A DNA stretch of 64,000 nucleotides from Promicromonospora sukumoe 327MFSha3.1 (GCF_000385135.1 NZ_ARQM01000010.1:124001-188000), one strand, 5' to 3'. Positions 36,694 through 46,273 are shown, numbered from the stretch's first letter. Program-made: numbers and translations. Notes: a model not told the origin generated them from the sequence alone.

Positions 36694-37512
36694 GTGGCCA
36701 AGGGCGGGACGTCGCCGGCAAGGCCGGAACCTACCGCGCTGCTCGAGAAGCTCGGGGTCCATCTGGACCCCGAGCTTCTTGTGCTGGCACTGACCCACCG
36801 GTCGTTCGCACACGAGGCCGGGGGCATCCCCACCAACGAGCGCCTGGAGTTCCTGGGCGACACCGTGCTGGGGCTCGTGGTCACGGAGGCGCTGTACCGG
36901 CGTCACCCCGACCAGTCGGAGGGCGACCTGGCGCGCATGCGCGCCGCGACCGTGTCGCAGCGGGCGCTGGCCGCGGTGGCGCGGAACCTCGGCCTGGGCA
37001 AGTACGTGCTGCTCGGCAAGGGTGAGATCCGCACGCGCGGCTTCGAGAAGGACTCGATCCTGTCCGACACAGTCGAGGCGCTGATCGGCGCGACCTACCT
37101 GTCGCACGGCCTGGAGACCTCGCGCGCCCTGGTGCACCGGCTGGTGGACTCGACGCTCGACGTCGCCGCCGGGCTGGGCGCGGGCCTGGACTGGAAGACC
37201 TCCCTGCAGGAGGCCTCCGCCGAGCGCGGCCTCGGCTCGCCCGACTACATCGCCACGTTCGAGGGCCCGGAGCACGCGCGCGTGTTCCACTCGACCGTCG
37301 TGATCGACGGCGTCACCTACGGGTCCGGCTCGGGCACGGCGAAGAAGCACGCCGAGCAGGGCGCCGCCGAGGAGACCTACCGGGCCCTGCTGGAGAAGCT
37401 CCCGCTGCCCGGCGCGGACACCGACGGCAAGGCTGCTGACGGCAAGACTGCTGAGAACAAGGCTGCCGACGGCAAGTCCGCTGCGAGCAAGGCTCCGGCC
37501 GCCGGTGCCTGA
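36694..37512 (+). CDS. rnc: Ribonuclease III
   Basis: A 272-residue endonuclease for double-stranded RNA, acting in rRNA processing and decay. The signature [18 protein letters not shown] begins at residue 48, [17 protein letters not shown] gives the second acidic set, and a double-strand RNA-binding domain follows ([14 protein letters not shown] to [18 protein letters not shown]). The tail after residue 245 is a run of near-repeats of ADGKTAENK that is not part of the family fold. Its end overlaps mutM by 8 nt. Confidence 0.95.
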   Translation: MAKGGTSPARPEPTALLEKLGVHLDPELLVLALTHRSFAHEAGGIPTNERLEFLGDTVLGLVVTEALYRRHPDQSEGDLARMRAATVSQRALAAVARNLGLGKYVLLGKGEIRTRGFEKDSILSDTVEALIGATYLSHGLETSRALVHRLVDSTLDVAAGLGAGLDWKTSLQEASAERGLGSPDYIATFEGPEHARVFHSTVVIDGVTYGSGSGTAKKHAEQGAAEETYRALLEKLPLPGADTDGKAADGKTAENKAADGKSAASKAPAAGA

Positions 37513-38560
37513 GCTGCCCGAGGTCGAGACCGTCCGCGACGGTCTCGACCGCCTGGTCGTCGGCGCGACGGTGCGCGACGTCGAGGTCTTCCGCGAGTAC
37601 AGCGTCCGCAGGCACGACGGCGGACCGGACTCCTTCCGCGACCAGCTCGCCGGGCGGCGGCTGGCGTCCGCGGTGCGCCGCGGCAAGTTCCTCTGGCTGC
37701 CGCTGGCGGAGTCCGGCCCGCGGCCCGAGCCCACCGCGCCGGCTGAGCCCACCCCGTTGGTCGAGCCTGTCGAGACCCGCCCGGCCGCCGCGCTGCTGGC
37801 GCACCTGGGTATGTCTGGCCAGCTCCTGGTGCGCGGTGCCACGGCGGGCGAGGACCCGGCGCAGTCCGCGCAGACCCCGGCCCCGTACGGCGCCGCCAGC
37901 CCCGAGGACAACTGGCAGCACCCGCACCTGCGGGTTCGCCTGCACCTGGAGGGCGCGCCGTCGGGCGCGCGGTACCTCGACTTCGTGGACCAACGCACGT
38001 TCGGGCACCTGAGCGTCCAGGACCTCGTGCCGGACGGCACGAGCGCGACCGTCCCCGCCGGGTACGGCTCCGACCTGCCCGTGCTGCCCGAGCCCGTGGC
38101 GCACATCGCCCGCGACCTGCTCGACCCGAACCTGGACCTGGACGCCCTGGTGAGCCGGGTCCGGCGTCGGCGGACACAGGTCAAGCGCGCCCTGCTCGAC
38201 CAGACCGTGGTGTCCGGCGTGGGCAACATCTACGCGGACGAGGCGCTGTGGCGGGCGCAGGTGCACTGGGCCCGGCCCACGGACAAGCTCAAGGCGGCGG
38301 ACGTGCGCCGCGTGCTCGACTCCTCGGCCGAGGTGATGCGCGAGGCGCTGGTCCAGGGCGGCACGAGCTTCGACGAGCTGTACGTCAACGTGAACGGGCA
38401 GTCGGGCTACTTCGACCGGTCGCTCGCCGTGTACGGGCGGGAGAACGAGGAGTGCCGCCGCTGCGGCGCGCTGGTGCGCCGGGACGCGTTCATGAACCGG
38501 TCGTCGTTCAGCTGCCCGGTCTGCCAGCGCCCCCCGCGCACCCCCGCTCCGCCGAAGTAG
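37505..38560 (+). CDS. mutM: Formamidopyrimidine-DNA glycosylase (Fpg/MutM)
   Basis: A base-excision enzyme for 8-oxoguanine. Translation from GTG 37505 gives [14 protein letters not shown], where the catalytic Pro follows Met; the H2TH region is [13 protein letters not shown] and the C-terminal zinc finger CRRCG...CPVCQ is intact. At 351 residues it is some 60 longer than usual. One insertion (about residues 72-93) contains [10 protein letters not shown], encoded by a half-site of the VELVET palindrome; another (residues 115-140) is Ala/Pro-rich. Confidence 0.95.
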   Translation: MPELPEVETVRDGLDRLVVGATVRDVEVFREYSVRRHDGGPDSFRDQLAGRRLASAVRRGKFLWLPLAESGPRPEPTAPAEPTPLVEPVETRPAAALLAHLGMSGQLLVRGATAGEDPAQSAQTPAPYGAASPEDNWQHPHLRVRLHLEGAPSGARYLDFVDQRTFGHLSVQDLVPDGTSATVPAGYGSDLPVLPEPVAHIARDLLDPNLDLDALVSRVRRRRTQVKRALLDQTVVSGVGNIYADEALWRAQVHWARPTDKLKAADVRRVLDSSAEVMREALVQGGTSFDELYVNVNGQSGYFDRSLAVYGRENEECRRCGALVRRDAFMNRSSFSCPVCQRPPRTPAPPK

Positions 38561-38668
38561 AGCCAGGGCGAGACAGAACCAGGGCGAGACAGAACTCCAG
38601 CAGGCTCAGCTTCTACTTCGCCCTGGTTCTACTTCGCCACGGTTCTATCTCGCCCTGGTTCTACTTCG
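38553..38668. repeat. Nested inverted repeats between convergent mutM and hydroxyacid dehydrogenase
   Basis: Two copies of agggcgagacagaac on the left face three copies of the complementary ttctacttcgcc / ggttct motif on the right. The outer arms 38553-38578 and 38643-38668 pair over 26 nt with two mismatches, and inner pairs (about 38576-38595 with 38611-38630) allow alternative hairpins. The left outer arm covers the last codons of mutM. Likely a bidirectional terminator. Confidence 0.8.
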
Positions 38669-38687
38669 AAAGAGTTCTTGCCGGGTC

Positions 38688-39665
38688 TTATCGGGCGGCC
38701 ACGTTGCGCAGCTCGCCGCCCGCGCGCCAGGCCGTGAGCTGCTCGGCCAGGAACCGCGCCGCGCCGCGGGGCCGCCCGCCCGCGACGTGCGGGGTGAGGA
38801 TCAGGTTCGGCACGTCCCACAGCGGCGAGTCCGCGGGCAGCGGCTCGGTCTCCATGACGTCCAGTGCCGCGCCCGCGAGCCGGCCGGAGCGCAGGGCGTC
38901 CTCCAGCGCCGCCTCGTCCACGGTTGCGCCGCGGCCGACGTTGACGAACCGCGCCGACGACGGCAGCAGGCCCAGCAGGCGGGCGTCGAGGATGTGCCGC
39001 GTGGCGGGCACGGCCGGCAGCAGCGAGACCAGCAGGTCGGTCTCGGCCAGCAGCGCGTCGAGGCCGCCGGCGTCGACCACCGGGTAGCCGGAGCGCTCGC
39101 CCGCGCGCGAGGCGACGCCCGTGACCTGCGCGCCCAGCGCCGTCAGCAGCGGCGCCAGGCGCAGGGCGATGGAGCCGAAGCCCCAGATGGTCACGCGCGC
39201 GCCGTCGAGCGTGTACTCGCGGCCGGTCACGCCGTCGGCCTGGGCGAAGGCGATCTCCTTGGCCCAGCGGTGCTCCCGCTGCGCCTCCAGCGACTGGTCG
39301 ATGCGGCGCACCGACGCCAGGATCAGGGCCAGGGCGTGCTCGGTCACGGTGTCGTCGTGCAGGGACTGGCCCGACGAGATCACGACGTCGGGCGCGAACC
39401 CGGAGCGCAGCGCGACGTCGGGGCCCGCCGACAGGGTCTGCACCCAGCGCAGCTTCGTGAGCCGCTCGGCGGCGTCGGCCACGATCTTGGGCGGGCTGGA
39501 CCAGGTGACGAGCAGCTCCGCGTCGGTGTGCTCGGCGGGGATCGGCTCGGTCATCGCGTAGGTGGCGACGGTGTCGGTGCCGCCGGGTGCGAAGGAGGCT
39601 CCGCCGTCGGGCAGCAGGGACGGGAAGTCGAGGTCGAAGGGCACGTCCGGTACGAGGATCTTCAC
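38688..39665 (-). CDS. D-isomer specific 2-hydroxyacid dehydrogenase
   Basis: A 325-residue NAD-dependent oxidoreductase interconverting 2-keto and 2-hydroxy acids. The Rossmann motif is VTIWGFGSIALRLAPLL; catalytic residues lie in RFVNVGRGATVDE (Arg), DVMETEPLPADSPLW (Glu) and LILTPHVAGG (His). An Ala replaces the usual third Gly neighbour, which still fits the family. The substrate is unknown (glyoxylate or hydroxypyruvate reductases look alike). The GTG at 39665 has TAACGT 7 nt upstream. Confidence 0.9.
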   Translation of the reverse strand: MKILVPDVPFDLDFPSLLPDGGASFAPGGTDTVATYAMTEPIPAEHTDAELLVTWSSPPKIVADAAERLTKLRWVQTLSAGPDVALRSGFAPDVVISSGQSLHDDTVTEHALALILASVRRIDQSLEAQREHRWAKEIAFAQADGVTGREYTLDGARVTIWGFGSIALRLAPLLTALGAQVTGVASRAGERSGYPVVDAGGLDALLAETDLLVSLLPAVPATRHILDARLLGLLPSSARFVNVGRGATVDEAALEDALRSGRLAGAALDVMETEPLPADSPLWDVPNLILTPHVAGGRPRGAARFLAEQLTAWRAGGELRNVAAR

Positions 39666-39672
39666 GCCGGGG

Positions 39673-39678
39673 ACGTTA
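39673..39678 (-). promoter_or_regulatory. -10 hexamer, leaderless promoter of hydroxyacid dehydrogenase
   Basis: TAACGT on the minus strand, 7 nt before the GTG at 39665. Confidence 0.5.
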
Positions 39679-39798
39679 CCGGACGGGGCGACGAGGCAGA
39701 GCGCCCGTCCGGCCGGTCCGGGAGGTTCCCGGGTGCGGCCGGACGGGCGCCCCGTCCTGCGAGTCGTGCGGTCCTGCGAGCAGTGCGTAGGCGTCAGG

Positions 39799-40686
39799 TC
39801 AGCCCGTCACCCGGATGAACACCGGGTTCTTCTGCCACATCTCCGTGTAGTGCACGGGGACGCCCGCCTGCTGGGCCTCGACGACCATGCCGTTGCCCGC
39901 GTAGAGCGAGACGTGGCCGGACGTCCAGACGATGTCGCCCGGCTGGGCCTCCGCGGCGGAGACCTGGTAGCCGACGGTCGACATCGAGGCCGAGCTGTGG
40001 GGGAGGCTGACGCCGAGCTTGCCGTAGACGTACTGGATGAGCCCGGAGCAGTCGAAGCCGCTGGGGGAGGCTCCGCCCCACACGTAGGGCACGCCCACGT
40101 ACTCGAGGGCGAGGTTGACGGCCTGCTGGCCCAGGCCCGAGGAGGACGCGGCGGCCTTGGCCGCGACGGCCTCCGCCTCGGCTGCCGCTGCCTCGGCGGC
40201 GGCCTTCGCCTCGGCCTCGGCCTTCGCCTCGGCCTTCGCCTTGGCCTCCGCCTCGGCCTTGGCGCGTGCCTCGGCCTCCGCCTTCGCCTTGGCCTCGGCG
40301 ATACCGGCCTTGGTCTCGGCGTACGGGGTCACGCTGACGCGGCCCTGCTCGGCCCAGAAGTCGGCGTCCTGCGCGACCTCGACCTTGGTCACGAGGTTCT
40401 CGGCGAGACCGGCCCGGGCCGTGCTGTCGTACGTCTTGTTGGCGAGGGTGGTCTGGGTGTGGGACTCGGCAGGCGCGGTGTGCGCGGTCTGGGTGAAGAC
40501 CGACGCGAGCATGCCGGAGGTGACTACCGCGATCGCGCCGGTACGGGCGGCGTTCTCGGCTGCTGTCTGGGTCAGAGCGGTGAAGGGGGTGAGAGCGGGG
40601 CCCTCGGCGCGGTGCCGCGCCCGGTTGCTGGGTCGGTTTACCTGGTCGTCCGCCCAGTCCTGGGTGCGGTCGGTGAGTACGGTCAC
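39799..40686 (-). CDS. NlpC/P60 (C40) peptidoglycan endopeptidase
   Basis: A 295-residue secreted wall hydrolase. A hydrophobic segment near residues 45-65 (GAIAVVTSGMLASVFTQT) can act as signal or anchor. Then comes a ~50-residue helical Ala/Lys/Glu repeat (AEAKAKAEA pattern, probable coiled coil) and the C-terminal NlpC/P60 domain with catalytic Cys in SGFDCSGLIQYVYG and His in TSGHVSLYAGNG. The GTG at 40686 follows GAGGAG. A c-di-AMP riboswitch directly upstream controls it, as for resuscitation and wall-lysis genes in other actinobacteria. Confidence 0.92.
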   Translation of the reverse strand: MTVLTDRTQDWADDQVNRPSNRARHRAEGPALTPFTALTQTAAENAARTGAIAVVTSGMLASVFTQTAHTAPAESHTQTTLANKTYDSTARAGLAENLVTKVEVAQDADFWAEQGRVSVTPYAETKAGIAEAKAKAEAEARAKAEAEAKAKAEAKAEAEAKAAAEAAAAEAEAVAAKAAASSSGLGQQAVNLALEYVGVPYVWGGASPSGFDCSGLIQYVYGKLGVSLPHSSASMSTVGYQVSAAEAQPGDIVWTSGHVSLYAGNGMVVEAQQAGVPVHYTEMWQKNPVFIRVTG

Positions 40687-40699
40687 CAGTGATCTCCTC

Positions 40700-40860
40700 G
40701 GACGCCTACGAAGTGAGCTGTCGGGTTCGGATGGGGAGAGCAATCACCCGGCCTCACAAGGAGGCTTCACCCCGAGGACACTCGCGTGCCCGGCTTACCT
40801 GGTTCCCCCGCCCCTGTCACGGTTCTGGCTGCTCAGGACCGGTGACAGGGTTCGGCGTCC
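40700..40860 (-). ncRNA. c-di-AMP riboswitch (ydaO-yuaA type)
   Basis: Read on the minus strand, the leader contains the core blocks cgggggaacc, tcggggtgaa, gcctcc...gaggc, cgggtga and atccgaacccgacagct followed by cttcgtaggcg, the strongly conserved 3' part of the ydaO motif. The P1 stem is GGACGCC (40854-40860) pairing with GGCGTCC (40700-40706). GAGGAG (40694-40699) begins at the very next base after P1 and the GTG is at 40686, so ligand-stabilised P1 could bear on ribosome access. The family senses c-di-AMP and usually turns wall hydrolase genes off. Confidence 0.9.
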
Positions 40861-40897
40861 GGGCCTGGACCGACCCGTTGCTGGAGCGGCGAGATCG

Positions 40898-40926
40898 ACC
40901 GTACTCGTCTCCCGATCAAATGTCAC
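40898..40926 (-). promoter_or_regulatory. Promoter of the riboswitch-controlled NlpC/P60 gene
   Basis: On the minus strand a -35 GTGACA (40921-40926), a 17-nt spacer and a -10 TACGGT (40898-40903) place transcription start near 40891, about 30 nt before the P1 stem. A second GTGAC lies just upstream, forming a GTGAC-N6-GTGAC direct repeat. Confidence 0.6.
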
Positions 40927-40987
40927 GATTAGGTCACATACCGTCTTGTGATGGAACGTTCCTGGCAATGAGTGCCCCCGTGCCACC

Positions 40988-42667
40988 ATGGCGTGCATGT
41001 CCGATTCCCTGCTCGACCCCCTGCGCGCCCGGTACGACGTCGTCGTCGTGGGCGCCGGTCACAACGGCCTCACCGCAGCGGCCTACGCGGCCCGCGGCGG
41101 GCGCTCGGTCCTCGTCCTGGAGCGTGCGGACCACGTCGGCGGCGCCGCCGTCTCGGCCCGCCCCTTCGCGGGCGTCGACGCCCGCCTGTCCCGCTACTCG
41201 TACCTCGTCTCGCTCCTGCCGCGCCGCGTCGTCGACGAGCTCGGCCTGCCGGTCCGCCTCGTGCGCCGGCGGTGGTCCTCCTACACCCCGGTGGCCGACG
41301 GCGGCCTGCTCGTCGACACCCAGGACGACGCCGCCACCCGCGCCTCGTTCCGCCGGCTCACCGGGTCCGACGCCGACTTCGAGGCCTGGGGCCGGTTCTA
41401 CGCGATGACCGCCGAGGTGGCCCGCCGCCTCGCGCCCACGCTCACCGAGCCCCTGCTCCCGCGCGCCGCCGTCCGCGACCTCGTGACCGACGGCGTGGGT
41501 GAGGAGGCGTGGCGCGCCCTGTTCGAGGAGCCCCTCGGTGAGGTGCTGCGCCGCACCTTCGCGGACGACGTCGTCCGCGGCGTCGCCGCCACCGACGGGC
41601 TGATCGGCACGTTCGCCGACGTCGACGAGCCGTCCCTGCGGCAGAACCGCTGCTTCCTCTACCACGTGATCGGCAACGGGACCGGCGACTGGGACGTCCC
41701 CGTGGGCGGCATGGGCGCCGTCTCGGGCGCCCTGCGCGACGCCGCCGTGGCCGCCGGCGCGACGATCGTCACCTCGGCCACGGTGACCGCGGTGGACCCG
41801 GGGGCCGTGGGCGCCGAGGTGGCGTGGACCGACGACGGCGGGCGCACCCGGGGTGTGACCGCCGGGCACGTGCTCGCGGGCTGTGCGCCGGCCGAGCTGG
41901 ACCGGCTGCTGACCGGGGCCGGGCGGGGAGCTGCTTCCGGGGCTGTGGCCGGTGGGTCCGGGCCCGGTGGTGTCGCCGGGCCGGGGCCCGAGGGTGCCCA
42001 GCTCAAGGTGAACATGCTGCTCACGCGGCTGCCGAGACTGCGGGACGACGTCGACCCCGTCGCGGCGTTCAGCGGGACGCTGCACGTCAACGAGTCGCTG
42101 ACGCAGCTCCAGGACGCCTACGCGCAGGCCGCCGCCGGGCGCATCCCCGACCTGCCGCCCAGCGAGATCTACTGCCACACGCTGTCCGACCGGACGATCC
42201 TCGGCCCGTCGCTGGCCGGGACCGAGGCCCAGACCATCACGCTGTTCGGGCTGCACATGCCGGCCCGGCTCTTCCGCGCGAACCCCGACGGTGCCCGCGA
42301 CCGGGCGCTCGCGGCGACGCTCGCCTCGCTGAACACGGTGCTGGCCGAGCCGATCGAGGACGTGCTCGCGGTCGACGCCGACGGCGCGCCCTGCCTGGAG
42401 GTGCGGACGCCGGTGGACCTGGAGGGCGACGTCGGGCTACCGGGCGGGCACATCTTCCACCGGGACCTGAGCTGGCCGTTCGCGGAGGCCGGGAGCGGGG
42501 ACGGGGATGCCGGCGGAGCGGCCGGCAGCCCGGCCGAGCGCTGGGGCGTCGCGACGGCACACCCGCGGGTGCTGCTGGCCGGAGCCGGCGCCCGCCGCGG
42601 CGGGGGCGTCAGCGGCATCCCGGGCCGGGCCGCAGCGATGGCGATCCTGGAGACCTCGGCGCCCTGA
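40988..42667 (+). CDS. Phytoene-desaturase-like FAD-dependent oxidoreductase
   Basis: A 559-residue flavoprotein. YDVVVVGAGHNGLTAAAYAA is the FAD dinucleotide motif, followed by VLVLERADHVGGAAVS; the C-terminal flavin contact is LLAGAGARRGGGVSGIPG. Overall it resembles the PYROXD2/phytoene dehydrogenase-related group and not dedicated carotenoid desaturases, and no carotenoid genes are near. Gly/Ala-rich insertions occur near residues 310-335 and 500-515. ATG 40988 and ATG 40997 are both possible starts. Confidence 0.87.
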   Translation: MACMSDSLLDPLRARYDVVVVGAGHNGLTAAAYAARGGRSVLVLERADHVGGAAVSARPFAGVDARLSRYSYLVSLLPRRVVDELGLPVRLVRRRWSSYTPVADGGLLVDTQDDAATRASFRRLTGSDADFEAWGRFYAMTAEVARRLAPTLTEPLLPRAAVRDLVTDGVGEEAWRALFEEPLGEVLRRTFADDVVRGVAATDGLIGTFADVDEPSLRQNRCFLYHVIGNGTGDWDVPVGGMGAVSGALRDAAVAAGATIVTSATVTAVDPGAVGAEVAWTDDGGRTRGVTAGHVLAGCAPAELDRLLTGAGRGAASGAVAGGSGPGGVAGPGPEGAQLKVNMLLTRLPRLRDDVDPVAAFSGTLHVNESLTQLQDAYAQAAAGRIPDLPPSEIYCHTLSDRTILGPSLAGTEAQTITLFGLHMPARLFRANPDGARDRALAATLASLNTVLAEPIEDVLAVDADGAPCLEVRTPVDLEGDVGLPGGHIFHRDLSWPFAEAGSGDGDAGGAAGSPAERWGVATAHPRVLLAGAGARRGGGVSGIPGRAAAMAILETSAP

Positions 42668-42704
42668 CGCCGTCCGTCAACTGCGGTGATGTTTGATGCC
42701 TCGT

Positions 42705-42807
42705 GGCTGCACCTGGCTGACTCAGGTTCAGCAGGCCGCCGGCGGCCGTAACTTGGAGGTTGACGGTCGTCCGGGGCCTGCTGAAGCTGAGTCAGCTGGG
42801 TGCAGCC
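42705..42807. repeat. Long inverted repeat between convergent genes
   Basis: 33-nt arms (42705-42737, 42775-42807) with three mismatches enclose a 37-nt loop. It lies between the convergent FAD-protein and ABC-permease genes and probably ends both transcripts. Confidence 0.8.
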
Positions 42808-42834
42808 AGACAGCGCTGCGGCCGGGACCTCCCG

Positions 42835-45432
42835 TCAGTCGAGGGTCAGGGCCGCCGCCGGAGTGACTCCTGCGGCGCGGCGGGCCGGGAGCACCGCGGC
42901 CAGCAGGCCCGCGACGACACCCACCGGGAGGACGGCGGCCAGCTCGAGCCACGGGATCCGCCAGGTCGCGGCGTCGAGAGCGGCCTTCACGAACGTCTCG
43001 TAGCCCACCCAGGCGAACCCGACGCCGAGCACCGTGCCGAGCAGCGCGGCCGTCACGGACAGCAGCACCGCCTCGGTCGCGAGCATCCGCCGCAGCTGCC
43101 TGCGGGTGAGCCCGAGCGCCCGCAGCACGGCGTGCTCCCGGGCCCGCTCCAGCACGGAGAGCCCCAGCGTGTTCGCGATGCCGACCAGGGCGATCACCAC
43201 GGAGACTCCGAGCAGCCCGAGCGTCGCGCCCGTGATGATCCCCAGCATCTGGTCGTCGGCGACCTCGGCCCGCAGTCCGTTGTCGACGTCGGCGCCGACC
43301 GTGCCCGCCAGCGTCTCCAGGGCGCCGACCAGGGCGACCGGGTCGGCGTCGGCCGCGGCGCGCACCCAGACGGCGTGCGGCCGGGGCGTGCCCAGGGTAG
43401 CCAGCGTCCCGGACGCGACCAGACCGGCGCCGCCCCATCCCCTACCCGCGGTGACCTGCAGCTCCACCTCGGGTACGGCGACGGCGACGTCGTGCTCGCC
43501 GTCGCCCGCGGCGTCGTCCGCACCGGCCGCGCCGCCGCCGGCAGCGGTGCTGCCATCCGCTCCGCCGTCCGCCACCCGCACCGTCACCGGGTCGCCGAGC
43601 GAGTCCCCGGGGTCGTCGCCGTACACGTCGGCGTCCAGCGCGACCGTGCCAGCCCCGACCGCCGCGAAGGTCCCGCCGTCACGGGCGACCAGGCCGGCGT
43701 CCGGCGCGCTGAGCAGCAGCAGCGGCGGCTGGTCGGCGTCGACGTCGGACGTCCCGCCGCCGTCCGCTCCGGACCCGTCCGATCCGGCCCCGCCGCCCGA
43801 CCCGTCCTCGGCCCCGGCCGACCCGCCCCCGCCACCGGACCCCCGATCGACCTCGACCAGCACCCCCTCGACCGTGATCGCCTGGCCCACCCCGGGCGTC
43901 GCGCGCACCTGCTCCAGCACGTCGGCGTCGAGCGGCCCGTCCCACGACGTGAGCGCCACGTCGAGCGGGTGCGCGCTGCCGTGGTTCGCGTCCACGGACG
44001 CGCGCGTCGTCGCCAGCCCGGTGAGCACCGCCGTCGTCAGGGTGACACCCACCAGCAGGGACGCCGTCGTGGTGGCGGTGCGGCGCGGGTTGCGCACGGC
44101 GTTCTCGGTCGCGAGCCGGCCGCCGGGTCCGAGCAGCGCCCCGATCCCGCGGACCACGCGCGGCACGAGCAGCGGCCCGAACAGGAGCACGCCCGCGAAC
44201 AGCGCGGCGCCCCCGGCCACCATGCTCACCGCGCTGTTCCGGACCGCCGCCACCGTCAGCAGCGCTGCCCCGCCGGCCAGGAGCACCGCCCCGAGGACCA
44301 CGCGGACCCGGCCGGCGCCGGTCCGCGCGTCCACGACGCCGTCGGGCCGCAGCGCCGCCAGCGGGCTCACCCGGACCACGCGCCGGGTCGGCAGCCACGA
44401 GGCGAGCAGCGTCACCACCACGCCCACGGCGAACCCGCCCAGCAGCCACCGGACCGGCAGCCCGTCGGGAAAGCCCAGCGGGCTGTTCCGGGTGAGCGCC
44501 CCGGCCAGCGCGATCAGGCCGTAGCCGAGGGCGATCCCCGCGCCGGCCCCGCCGAGCGAGGCGAGCACGCCGACGACGACGGCCTCCCGGCGCACCGACC
44601 CCACCACCTGCCGCCGGGTGGCACCGACGCAGCGCAGCAGCGCGAAGTCGCGCACCCGCTGGGCGAACAGGATCGCGAACGTGTTGGTGATGACCAGGAC
44701 CGAGACGAGCACGGCGATCCCGGCGAACACCAGCAGGAGCAGCGCCATGGTGTTCACGTTGCCCGTGTGCTGGGCCATCTCCGCGGCGACGTGCTCCTGC
44801 GGCGTGAGCGCCACCGCGCCGTCGGGCAGCCGGCCGGGGTCGCCCACGACCACCGCCCGGTCCAGCAGCAGGGTGTCGTCGTCGCGCCAGTGCAGCAGCT
44901 GGTCGAACGTGATGTACACCGAGGCCTGGCCCAGGCTGGCCGACGCCGCGCCGATCCCGACCACCCGCAGGTCGACCGCGTCGCCGCCCGCGCCGAGCGT
45001 GACCGTGTCGCCGACGGCGATCGTCATCTCCTGCGCGGTCCAGGCGTCCACGACGGCCTCGCCCTCCCGCTCGGGAAAACGGCCCGTGTCCAGGGTCTGC
45101 CAGCGCAGCCGCGGCAGGTCGGCGACCGACCCGACGAACTTACCTGCGGCCTGCTCGTCGCCCGCCCGCAGCGGCAGGGTCGCGCTGCCCAGCACCGCCA
45201 CCTCGTCCCCGTGCTGGGCGGCGTAGGTGATGGCGTTCTGCGTGCCCAGGTTCGTGACGACGTAGTCGGCGCCGGCGAACGGGGCGCCCGCGCCCGCCGT
45301 GATCCGGGTCTGGGTCCCCGTCGTGAGTACACCCACGGCCACCACGAACGCGACCGCGACGACGACGGCGGTCCCCGCCGCGACGTACCGCCGCAGGTGC
45401 CGCCGCAACGAGGCGAGAAGGACGGTACGCAT
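42835..45432 (-). CDS. FtsX/MacB-like ABC transporter permease
   Basis: An 865-residue permease with two FtsX-type domains. The N-terminal helix (YVAAGTAVVVAVAFVVAVGV) is followed by a large extracytoplasmic domain, three helices with LVITNTFAILFAQRVRDFALLRCVGATR, then a second helix set, another outer domain and a final block with GIANTLGLSVLERAREHAVLRALGLTR. The second outer domain contains long Gly/Ser/Asp-rich stretches (residues ~520-555 and ~620-650). Such permeases export or sense antibiotics or lipids mechanically. Its ATG overlaps the ATPase stop (TGATG). Confidence 0.92.
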   Translation of the reverse strand: MRTVLLASLRRHLRRYVAAGTAVVVAVAFVVAVGVLTTGTQTRITAGAGAPFAGADYVVTNLGTQNAITYAAQHGDEVAVLGSATLPLRAGDEQAAGKFVGSVADLPRLRWQTLDTGRFPEREGEAVVDAWTAQEMTIAVGDTVTLGAGGDAVDLRVVGIGAASASLGQASVYITFDQLLHWRDDDTLLLDRAVVVGDPGRLPDGAVALTPQEHVAAEMAQHTGNVNTMALLLLVFAGIAVLVSVLVITNTFAILFAQRVRDFALLRCVGATRRQVVGSVRREAVVVGVLASLGGAGAGIALGYGLIALAGALTRNSPLGFPDGLPVRWLLGGFAVGVVVTLLASWLPTRRVVRVSPLAALRPDGVVDARTGAGRVRVVLGAVLLAGGAALLTVAAVRNSAVSMVAGGAALFAGVLLFGPLLVPRVVRGIGALLGPGGRLATENAVRNPRRTATTTASLLVGVTLTTAVLTGLATTRASVDANHGSAHPLDVALTSWDGPLDADVLEQVRATPGVGQAITVEGVLVEVDRGSGGGGGSAGAEDGSGGGAGSDGSGADGGGTSDVDADQPPLLLLSAPDAGLVARDGGTFAAVGAGTVALDADVYGDDPGDSLGDPVTVRVADGGADGSTAAGGGAAGADDAAGDGEHDVAVAVPEVELQVTAGRGWGGAGLVASGTLATLGTPRPHAVWVRAAADADPVALVGALETLAGTVGADVDNGLRAEVADDQMLGIITGATLGLLGVSVVIALVGIANTLGLSVLERAREHAVLRALGLTRRQLRRMLATEAVLLSVTAALLGTVLGVGFAWVGYETFVKAALDAATWRIPWLELAAVLPVGVVAGLLAAVLPARRAAGVTPAAALTLD

Positions 45433-46244
45433 CAGGCGATCAGCCCGTCCTGCACGGTGACGACGTCGTCGGCGTACGCCGCGGCGTCCGGCTCGTGCGT
45501 GACCATGACGACCGTCTGACCGAGCTCGCGCACCGACCGCCGGAGGTGGTCCAGCACCTCCGCCGACGTCGTGCTGTCCAGGTTGCCCGTGGGCTCGTCG
45601 GCGAACAGCAGGCTCGGCGAGGTGATCAGGGCGCGCGCGATCGCGACCCGCTGCTGCTGCCCGCCGGACAGCTCCGCGGGCAGGTGGTCCAGCCGGTCCG
45701 CGACGCCCAGGCTCTCGGCGAGCTCGTGCGCGCGCTCGCGGGCGGCGTCGTCGAGCCGGGGGCTGCCCAGCTCCAGCGGGAGGAGGATGTTCTGCCGCGC
45801 CGTGAGCATCGGCAACAGGTTGAACGACTGGAACACGAACCCGATGTGCTCCCGGCGGAAGACCGTCAGGGCGTCGTCGCCGAGGGAACCGAGGTCCGTG
45901 CCGTCGACGACGACCGTCCCGCCGCTCGGCTGGTCGAGCCCCGCCAGGCAGTGCATCAGCGTGGACTTGCCCGACCCGCTCGGCCCCATGATCGCCGTGA
46001 ACCGGCCGCTCGGGACGTCGAGGTCGACGCCGCGCAGGGCGTGCACCTGGGCCGCGCCCCGGCCGTACGTCTTGGTCAGGCCCCGGGCGCTCGCGGCCGG
46101 GGGCCGGCCGCCGGGCTCGCCGGCGGGCTTGCCTGCGGGATCGTCGCCGGGCTCGCCGGCGGGGAGGGGCGTGAGTCGGCCGGGGTCGGCCTGGGCGGCG
46201 TCCCGCCGGGTGGCGGTCGCGGGTGCGCGTCTGCTGGTGGACAT
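45432..46244 (-). CDS. ABC transporter ATP-binding protein (MacB/LolD-like)
   Basis: A 270-residue ATPase. Walker A is [20 protein letters not shown], the Q-loop [11 protein letters not shown], the signature [15 protein letters not shown], Walker [14 protein letters not shown] and the H-loop MVTHE. This is the family that pairs with FtsX-type permeases. The first ~50 residues are a Pro/Gly/Ala-rich extension that relatives lack. Divergent from a response regulator across 88 bp, which suggests that the two-component system controls the transporter. Confidence 0.94.
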   Translation of the reverse strand: MSTSRRAPATATRRDAAQADPGRLTPLPAGEPGDDPAGKPAGEPGGRPPAASARGLTKTYGRGAAQVHALRGVDLDVPSGRFTAIMGPSGSGKSTLMHCLAGLDQPSGGTVVVDGTDLGSLGDDALTVFRREHIGFVFQSFNLLPMLTARQNILLPLELGSPRLDDAARERAHELAESLGVADRLDHLPAELSGGQQQRVAIARALITSPSLLFADEPTGNLDSTTSAEVLDHLRRSVRELGQTVVMVTHEPDAAAYADDVVTVQDGLIA

Positions 46245-46273
46245 GCGCCCAGCCAAGGCAGCGGGCGGTTGCC

